Shown here in pieces: positions 54,401-64,000 of a stretch of 64,000 nucleotides of DNA. This DNA comes from Athripsodes cinereus (taxonomy: Eukaryota > Arthropoda > Insecta > Trichoptera > Leptoceridae). Under the pieces are notes generated by a model that ran no database searches, had not been told where the DNA came from, and saw nothing but the letters and a program-made list of their open reading frames with translations. Positions within the stretch are counted from its first letter, which is position 1. Every line of letters begins with the position of its first letter. The stretch is taken from positions 12,295,384 to 12,359,383 of the forward strand of contig OX388317.1 in the NCBI GenBank assembly GCA_947579605.1, read 5' to 3'. The position numbers and the translations under genes were made by a program.

Positions 54401-57400
54401 ATAGAAGGATTTGGATGATGCACGCATTGAACAAGCGACATTTTGTCCTGATGCTGAGTCCAGACGCCTTCCAAACTTTGTTCATGTTGTTGAAAGCCCC
54501 GCTAGCTGCTCCTATGCGGATTGGTAATTCCGACCGGAGATCACCCTCTGGCGTTATGGTTGCTCCCAGGTACCTGAATTTACTAACCTGAGATATTTGG
54601 GAATTGCCAACCATTAGTGGGGTGTGAGTACTCGTGCATGTACTATTACATATGTACTCCGTTTTACCAGCGTTGATACGAAGGCCAAGGCGCAAGGAAT
54701 TTTCATAAAGAGCATTAGCGTTGCACTGTAATCCGTCCACAGATGTATCAAGGGCTAGATCATCCGCATATTCAAGATCGTGCAGCACTCCCACAGACGT
54801 CTCACTGTTTTCACGCTGTGATAAAGGCACACCGCCAGGGCCCAGAATAGGTTTTCTGAGCAGGTAGTCCATAATTATGGCAATTGGTATGGTAGTTTTA
54901 TTAAATGTACTTAACTTTTTTAAGATAAATCAAAGACAAGTGTACCTACCAACTAATCAAAAATTGCAAAATCTTTCAAATCCTCAAACCATATTAATCA
55001 TTTAAAAAATCACAGGAAAACCTATTTACTTCCAAGTGTATATAAAAACAGGCTGAAAAAAGAAAAATCTTCTATTTTATTTGTGTTTATTTCAAAACAA
55101 TGCACTTGATTGGACCTTGTATTAAATTGCTTGAAATAATATATAAAACAAAATCACTCGAAGTTAATTTGATTAGAATAATAATTATCAGTGTCGGTAT
55201 AAGTGAATTAACTATTCAGTGGCATGATACCTGTCAGTATAGTATGTTGTGTGTAGACAGGTGTATAATCAAATAATGTATTATTCAGAGAGAATAGAGC
55301 CTTACATCCGTAGGTACTTACAATGAAAATACATAATTAGACCTGACTTTCTAGGCTTGCGTAAAGTTGACCCTAATAAAACGAAAAACCTCATCGATGG
55401 AACAACAAAACTTTACTCGCAATGTTTTTAAGGTGCGCCTTTTCAATATTATAATATTCTAAAAATTCAAAATAGGACATTAGAAATGAATCAGTATGTA
55501 GTGGCCAGCACGCATTACATCGCTCCTGAAAAATATTCGATTTTACTTAAATGACAGCAAATAATGTTTTGTTTTACTTTGATAGGTATTTAAACACTTG
55601 TCATTTATTACTTTAATTGAAAAAAATAATTAAAAATTATGATCGGGCATATAGTTCCGTCCGCAGGAGTTCCGTCGGCCCGGGCGTCCCTCTTTCACAA
55701 TACACCGTTCCTATGACAACGATATCAGAGCGCAAGGAATGTCGTGGAAAGAGGTGACGCAACTGGCACAGAGACGCTCTGAATGGAGGAGGCTGGTTTC
55801 TGCCCTGTGCTCCCGAGAGGAGCGTTGAGGGCGATGATGATGATATAGTTAAAATGACGCTTATCTCTATTTGTGAGTTGGAAGTCGCATTTGAAATATT
55901 AATTATTAATTATATGTTTCTACGGCTGTTAGTATTCGTTCTACTATTGTGATTAATAAGTAAAAAGGTGCCTGCAGGGTTACTCTTGACAAAACTAAAC
56001 ACGATCTTAATCTAGTCTTGATCTTGATCATATGACGCACGAAGGGACTATGGTAAAAAACGACGCGCTACCGCTAACGCGCGATCGGTTTGTGTGTATT
56101 TTTGGGCAATAGTCACTTCGTGCGTCGTATGATCAAGATCAAGACTAGATTAAGATTGTGTTTAGTTTTGTCAAGAGTAGCCCTGCTGAAGTCTAGTTTA
56201 ATAGATAAGTAGGTATATACTTTTTTCTTGGTAGATAATTTAATACCCAACGTCTCAGCTCAGTCCTCCAGACTGTCCTCAATTAGAAAACCTCTGTGGA
56301 ATATGACTTTTCAGACGGCGACAGGATCACCTTACATAGTATTGAACTGAAACCTACTCGTAAGTAACCTACATTATAGATACGTGGTACTACATTGAAA
56401 GACTATCTCCTCCTATTATTTAATAAGATTATTTCTTAATAGTATTAATTTTATAAAGATCACATCATATGTATTTTTAAGTAAGTTTTTTTTATAATGC
56501 TAAAAGTAGACGATATTTATCTCACCACTGAATAAATCTGCTCCTTGCACTCAAACTTGTATATGTATGTAGATATATGCCTTTCTATCATCTCCCACAG
56601 CTGTGCCTTATATTCTGTGGACCAATAATTGTGTATAATAAACATACATAAATCTATATAAATGGAGACATTCTAGGTGGGTGACATATCTCATCGCTGT
56701 ACTAAAGATATGATTTGTGTTGTAGGTGATATTTTGCGAATATTTATATTTTATTATTTTTCATATCTTAAGGTTTAGTTGTAAGAAATCCTATGTATGA
56801 AAAATATTATGTGGAATATAAACAATAAGATAAGCAATTCTTCGCTGTAATTGTACTACAAATTATGTTACACTCGTACACTCTTCTTCTTTTTTCTTTT
56901 CGGCAAGGCACCCGACATCGAGTGAATTATGACACTCGTACACTCGTTCAAATACAATTACTAAGGGTTTTGAATCAAAACAGATTTTAGAAATATTTTA
57001 AAATTATTTTAACAAATTTATTTACATGATAATATATAATGTAATAAACAGAATTTCGGTCAAAATAAATAACATATTAAATTACATAGATATTCTCTCT
57101 AAACTAATTTATTTACAAATTTTGTTATACCCAACGAAAGGTTTAATATTATGCGGGCCTTTTTTAAAAAATGTAGGTAAATTTTTATTTGGTTTGTAAT
57201 ACGAAAAGAATTTAATATCTTTTAAATTATTAGAAAATACTGTCAAAACAAACCTTGAACATAACATAACATAATATAGTTTATAACAACATTATATTAT
57301 TATAGTTTATCTTTATTTCTAGTAATCGTATTATGTCTTGTCTCCTCTATAGAATCAGCACCTTAAATGAATCCTTTTTAGAAGAAAAAATGGTCACTTA

Positions 57401-60400
57401 AATATTATCCAATAAGAGTATTTTTGAAGACAATACAAGCAAAAATATTCTCTGATGTATTGCAATATCTTATATATCAAAAAACGTTTTTTTAACGACC
57501 AATTTTACAACGGATAAAAAAAATACTTATCTCGCAAAAAACTTTTTCATGAACTACCACGATCTAAAAGCGAGTGGAATTGAACTCGGAATCTGTCGAT
57601 TGACACTGCGAGACTCTATCATCGAGCGACTAACCACCACAAATCCATCAATAATTATTCATTTAAGATTGCTTTAAAGAATTAAAAGAATAACACCCTT
57701 TCTTTCTAACGTCAAGAAGTATGTAAATTCGCTATGTAATATCGTCTATTCAGTGCCGTTGGAAGTATTTATATTTTTGGGATACATGGTATTAGTTCCT
57801 ATGTGTTTGTATCTCTTAAACTCAAAGCTTGAGATGAGCCTAGGATCATGTCGTAATTTATAATTCACATTTGGGACCCGAAAGGATGTCGCAATACAAA
57901 AAGAATATTGTCGGAAGGTTCAATTTGGTGAAAAAGGTTGTTTTCATTTTGCCAGCATTGCTCAAAAATTCTTTTTCAGCATTTTTTTATCACCATGTTA
58001 AAACACGCAGTCATCTCCATTACATGAAAAAAATATATGGTATTTTTTAATTCAATGAAATTTGATAAATAAAGTTTTTTTCTTAATATTAACCGTAACA
58101 AGCAAACTAACCGAAAATTTTAAAAGTTAAATTTCATATTTTAATGTATTGTAAAATATATCTATGTTACTTTGCAACGTCAAAACTTTCGATTCATACA
58201 TAATTATTATATTATACCGTTACAAGGTATAGCGTCTCACACTAATGTAGCCAGTGGAGTCACTCGTAATATAATAATATACATAGACAATTCACACAGA
58301 TCGAGCTAGTCCCAAACTAAGATGAATCTTGTATTATGGGTACGAACGCGACGATACACACATATACAATGCATTACACACATATACATGTAACACCCAG
58401 ACCCAGGAAAATTTGAAAAAGGTCATTTTTCACTTTGTCCTGGCCGGGAATCGAACCCGGGACCTCGTGACTCAAAGGCAAGAGCGTTACCTCCGCGCCA
58501 CACCGGCCGACTGAAATGTGCCTCATCAGTAAATGACACGAATGTTTAACAAAAATAGAGAGAGACATTTTTTCAGGGACTTTATAAGAAAACGAAATAT
58601 AAATACATCATAATAATATGAAGGTAGGTACTATTTTCACCTGCCACGTTCATACGGTATCAAAGAGAATTGTGTATGTAGGTAAAGATTACGAGTTAAT
58701 CTCTCTCCCGGTACTCCGCGGGAAGCCTTCTCTCTCTCTTAGGTCATCATTAAGCTGTAATTAAGGAAGATTATCAAAGTATAAACTCTTTACGTCTGTA
58801 TTCGACACAAAGCTAAGATAAATAACGGTTTCTTATTGTTTAATAAATGGATCCATTATAAAACACGGTTTAAAATACACAATATCTAAACGGTGGAGGA
58901 TTCCCTAAATTAAATTAATTGAGCGTTTATTTAATAATAATACTAATTGGAAAGTACCCGCGTAATATACTCAGATGGAAAACACAATAACTTCATACTT
59001 TATATTAGAAAATTTAAAGAAAGATAAGGTTAGTAAAAAAAACTCAATCAAATTTATTTTTTTTCAAATCCTTTGTAAAACTTTGTCGTGGGAAGAGGTG
59101 AAGTGACTGGCACAGTGACACTCTGAATGGAGGTGGCTGTTTTCTGCCCTGTGTTCCTTAGAGGATCGTTGAGGGCGATGATGGTGACGATGATTTGTAG
59201 GACTAAACACATAATAATAAAAACATTGTAAAGTTAACATGAAATTAAGTGTTTATTGTACAAAAACTTTCACTATCAAAGGCAACTCTGCCGGAAATAT
59301 TTGTGGTAATATGACAAAAGTTGATATGTTCGAAAAAGCTAACTCTACAGGAGCACATTTCAAAAAGCATAATTATAATCAATATCAACATACAAATCAT
59401 TGGCTCTTCATATTAATATTAATACTTTTTTGCTTTTAATTATATTGTTACAGTATTTATTAGCGCAATAAAAATTTTAATTTCAAGAGACATATCCAGT
59501 GACAAATCTGATTTCATGATAACTGGACATTTCAACAGTTGCCATACGAGTATTACCACGGAAATAAAACTCTTTATATCTTATCATCATTGAATACTTT
59601 TAAAATATTTTCTATAAAATACATTAACATTTGAAAATGCATTGATCTAATATTTTGAAGTACTTGGTTTATTCATAATTTCTTAGCAATTTAGTAGAGA
59701 CTCTTTCCAAAATTTCTTTTAATATCAATTTTCAAGTTTTATAATGTATATAATGTATCAATTAATTTAAATATTCGTTTATTTTTTTCAATCTTTTAAA
59801 TAACTCGCAAATTGCAACAAGGTTCACGGTTTTAATAATTAATATGGTACACGCATAGTTTTACAAATTTCTTTCTAAAATCAAACAATCAAAAAATTAG
59901 GGAACCAAATACTCAATATTTAGATCGAAACTACGATAATATGGAAGAAGACACCTTGTACTATCATCTACTCTAAATCGCAAGCACTTGTGTAAGCTTT
60001 TCTCGAATGTAGGCTATTTTTTGAATAGTTACGATAGATTTAACATGTTATACGGGAAGGCATGCATCCCGTTGGAATCGGTCAAGCAGAACATTCGGAT
60101 ACAACAAACATACTCATACGTGTATTTTAAATCGCCAACCGTTACTATGCAGTCACGTTGGTGACTCCCAATAACATAAAATATATTCCAATTCAAAGAA
60201 TTTATAGGTAAGAGATAATAATCTGCATACTGTTACCAAATCTAAAACTCATATTCGCATATTGTACAAATACCCAATGAGTCAAATGAATCACACCCTA
60301 TTTCCATTTTATTTTACATGGAATTGTAAAAGAGTAACGTAAAAATCCGACGACTATCTTCATCACTTCAACAAAAGTCATGGACTTAAAATTCCATGAT

Positions 60401-63400
60401 GCAATTAAATGTGTATAGATGCGATCAACTTCAGTAAGATGCTAATTAAAGTATTAGGTAAATATAAAATTAAAAAGGGTAAGGTGCAACATGTCAGCTG
60501 ATAAATAAATCTATAACACTAGTTATTTCCTCCCTTATGGGGAGAGCAGAGAGACAAGACTAAAATTACTTTTGGGCGCCAGGTGTAGTCCCTGAAGGGG
60601 TACACCGAGAGAATTAAACAATAAACACTATTAACTAAGAACACTTTTATTTACAACTTAACACTTTTTACATAAATACATTAAAACACTTTCTGAATAC
60701 CATACTGATCTGAATACCACACTGAGACTTCCACACTGATCCAATAACAAACAACCAACACTGAGTAACGCGGCAGAGAGGATATCTCCAATCCCCGGAC
60801 TATTTACTGCAGGACATGGAACTAAACTAGGAGGATCAGAGGAACACTGCTTCGTTGAGGACACCACTAAAGTCCCAACGACCAGCAGGTGAAGGATGCT
60901 ACACCAGATCAGGACACTACTACAAAAGCATTTTGTAATTATTTAAATATTAAAAAATTATGAAAATGTAGCATTTTGCGTGTATTATGTTAGAGTTGTA
61001 TCAGAAACATGATACTTAGGTATTTATGTATGCAAATTCAGCTACCATTATTGTACGACATCCCAGTCACGGGCGTATCCATTGAATATATTAACACGTC
61101 ACAAGAAATAAGTAAAAATTATAAACTTACTTACTTACTTCCGATGGCCGAATAGCCCTTGTAGGACCTTTGCCTCCGAAACAATAGATCTCCAAACCTT
61201 TCTATCCTGAGCAATGGACTAAAAATTATAAACACATGGTTTTAAAAAAACGTTATACTTATAGTTTATAGTTTATTTATTTATTCATTCGCTGTTTAAT
61301 GAAACTCTTAAATATAAAGTATGCAAATATGCATTCTTCGCTCAGAATGATTTCGTGTCAGACGAATCATCTACCCGTATGTAATCCAACTAATACTATG
61401 GTAATATCGTTATTTGAACGGAGGATTGTGATCAAGCCGTGTACATGGTTTTCGGACGTCCGCACTTCCTCACAGACTTCCTTCAGATTGGTATAATTAT
61501 ACTCTTTGTCATCCTTTTCTCATCAGAAATAAATTACAGATGTAAAAAAAATAAAAGTTCATATTTGAAAGATTGCATTAACGTAGAGGAAGCAGAAGAA
61601 GTGTATCAGGATCGATTTAATTGGAGTTCATTTTTTTCCTATTCCACTTAGAATATGATGGGAGGGTATAGTTTTCATATTATTCTTTCTCCTTATAATG
61701 TATGGAGTAGGAAAATATACAAATGTGTATTATACATATATTAACATTACGAGTACTTATACATACAATAGTAAGATATAAAATTGCTGATAATAGTGGA
61801 TAAAATATTTTCTCTTCCGCTAGTAGAATAATAATAATATAATATATGCAGCACTAAACAGAATGGAAAAATATCCTTTCTTTGAGTAAGCATTTCAATG
61901 AATGAATACCTACTTTGATTTTTTTTTCAATAAACACGAGAACGAACAGACAGACCATAAACAAACAAACGTTATGTCTGTGTACTATCCATCTTTTATA
62001 AATAATAATATTTTGTGTTATTTGTTTTATAAGAGAAATATTTAAAGAAAAATGAAGAAGTATGTGTTTCCACTTATTTTATTCTTTGAATAGATTATAA
62101 CCAGCACACAGTGCTGATTTTGCTCACACCATTCCAAGTAAACAGAATTTTTCCTTTTTTATAATTTTTTTTTTTTTTGACAATATTATAGAATTTCCTT
62201 GTTTTTATTTCACCTATAATAGCTTCAATTATCGACACAGAATGTTCGCTTCACCATTTATCAGTCAAAGCAGGGTAGATAAAGGGTCAAAATATGTATC
62301 AAAGCAACCTCCTATTTTGCATTGTTTCTCACGTATGCACATTTGCTGATATTTTTGAAGTGAATCCTATAAAGGGATAAAAAAATTATATGTAATACCG
62401 AAATTTGAAAACACAAACCGGGTCATGTTTTTTGTCTGATTCATAGTTTTTTTTTCAGAGACTAGTTTACTTTAAAACTGAAAACGTTAAGAAACTCATT
62501 GAAAAATAATGAAAATACACTTTTATGTACCTCTAGTTCAATGAAATTGTTCAAAGATACTTTTCCGTTAAATTTCAAACATAAATTGTAAATTATCAAC
62601 ACGTACGAGAATTCATTCAATTTGATCTGTAATTTATCTAGAAATATTTTAATAAGTCTAGACATATTTCTTAGTACACGTACATCACGTCAATTACATT
62701 TTGGTTTCTTTTTTTTGTACTACTTTAAAAATATAATTAACTAATGTGAAATGTATGTAGGAAGCAGAAAATATATGTAGGTTTTTATAGTCATATTTAC
62801 TAATTATTTAGATATTTTTGTAAAAAAATAACAATAAAAATTATTCCATTACTGCTATTTTCTGCACCTGGCAAACTCTTTTCCGTATGTTTTCGAATGT
62901 CTTGCTGAACGCAAGTGACCACAAAAATAGAAACATTTTACATTTTTAATTCAGCGACGAGGTTTGCCACCCGTCTTGAATGCCTTAAATTTTTGTTGGC
63001 ACGGAGAAGATAGCTTGCATGTTTGTTAAATGCAGCTAGTCTGCTGGGTATTCCACTTAAGAGGTATGCCGCGATGGTATAGTAGTAGTAGTTGTTATTA
63101 TATTTTTTTATGTTCATGGGGTAGTTTTTGAAAAAATATTAAGCAAATTTTAGAAATGGTATTAAATCTATATTCATACTCCTAAAGTTGTATTAACAAT
63201 CTTCTTTACTGATAAAAATTAATTACTTTTATACAATTTGCAAAATATCTATTATTTTATCTTTCTGTTCAAATAAGGCACAAAAATGCTTCTAAAATTG
63301 TAGGTATAAATAATGTACTAAAACAAAGTCGAAGTATTTTTGAAAAGAGAATGAATAAATACCTGATTTGAAATGTTCCGACAATCGAACGAATGATGAT

Positions 63401-64000
63401 TTTAAATTTAAAAATGGAAACACAATAAAATGTTCTGCATTGTTTGTGGTGGAGATTCTTTGTTACTCGTTGTTTTTTTTTTCTTTTGTGATTTATGAGT
63501 TCATTTTGCAGAAATGTAAGCTTACGTAATGATTTAATTGTAAGATTGGAAAATTTAAAACATTTTTCGAATGCACTTACGTTTTGAAAATAAAAATTAA
63601 GTCTTACCAACGCAGTTTATTGACTAAATTCATAAATTTTTCTTTTGCTTTTTCAATAGCTTCTATATTTCTTTTCAAGGGAATAGGGAAGACATTATCA
63701 ATTTATTTCCAAATTAGTTGTACATACAATATTATTAAGCAATGTATTAGAATCAGTGCATTATTTGTCTTGGGATTAATTCCTTAAAGAAATTGGGACG
63801 AATGTGGCAAGCATATCGATAGCTTCAGTTGTAAACTCTAATGCAACTACTTTGTTGGTCGTGATTATTTATGCTATTAGTTCGATAAATTGGAGTGCAA
63901 CGGGTTTGTTCAAAGAAATAATGGTTAGCGTGTTTATCAAATGAAACGAGTTAGAAGTCAATATGGTTCCAACTTACATAGTTACATCTTCTGCTTTCAT

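Overview
The window is about 64 kb of AT-rich (roughly 70% by eye) eukaryotic DNA, most probably from an insect genome. The evidence is the mobile-element content: a mariner transposase, jockey-, RTE- and R1-like LINEs, tRNA-derived SINEs, hAT-type MITEs and a Ty3/Gypsy-like LTR. The frequent short palindrome GTAGGTACCTAC and the repeat starting CTAGCTGACCCGGCAAACG suggest Hemiptera (aphid-like) or Lepidoptera, but this is an impression from memory and could not be tested. No convincing host protein-coding gene, rRNA or functional tRNA was found. Almost every other open frame is short, AT-driven and without a recognisable domain. The window reads as intergenic or long-intron DNA built from layers of transposons.

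Layout. 0-6.3 kb: a frameshifted LINE C-terminus with a (GAA)n tail (0.47-0.77 kb), a (TA)n tract, a hairpin repeat (3.06 kb), one copy of the CTAGCTGACCC repeat (3.4-3.7 kb) and a tRNA-derived fragment. 6.33-7.79 kb: a nearly complete mariner-type transposon with 30-bp inverted ends and an open transposase that carries an identical in-frame 186-bp tandem duplication of its DNA-binding end. 10-20.5 kb: LINE 3' ends of several families, a foldback element (16.2 kb), a 545-bp hAT-type MITE with an 8-bp target duplication (16.9-17.4 kb), and another dispersed repeat (17.9 kb). 22-30 kb: an unclassified 850-bp inverted-repeat element, a 91-bp near-perfect palindrome (23.2 kb), a 216-bp hAT MITE with target duplication ATCTAGAT (24.3 kb), and SINEs of three families.

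30.7-33.5 kb is the best-resolved structure. A hAT-type element with target duplication TTATCCGC contains a second hAT-type element with target duplication GTACGGTT, which contains a 389-bp foldback element. It is followed by a GC-rich R1-like LINE remnant on the minus strand (33.7-34.8 kb). 37-50 kb holds more LINE and SINE debris, a second CTAGCTGACCC copy and a hairpin at 43.0 kb. 50.9-54.9 kb holds an eight-copy 51-bp minisatellite, a jockey-like LINE reverse transcriptase open for 487 codons but 5'-truncated, and an RTE-like LINE C-terminal half on the minus strand with a (GAT)n tail. Four shorter 3' ends of that RTE-like family lie elsewhere. 56-64 kb holds a foldback element, tRNA-like sequences, a minus-strand LTR with an adjacent tRNA-Lys-type primer-binding site (60.5-60.9 kb), and SINE copies.

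How it fits together. The autonomous-looking proteins (mariner transposase, jockey-like RT) would act only on their own elements. The SINEs and MITEs depend on enzymes encoded elsewhere. The nested insertions give a relative order of transposition events. No operon or pathway is present. All family assignments come from reading motifs and repeats by eye, without database searches.
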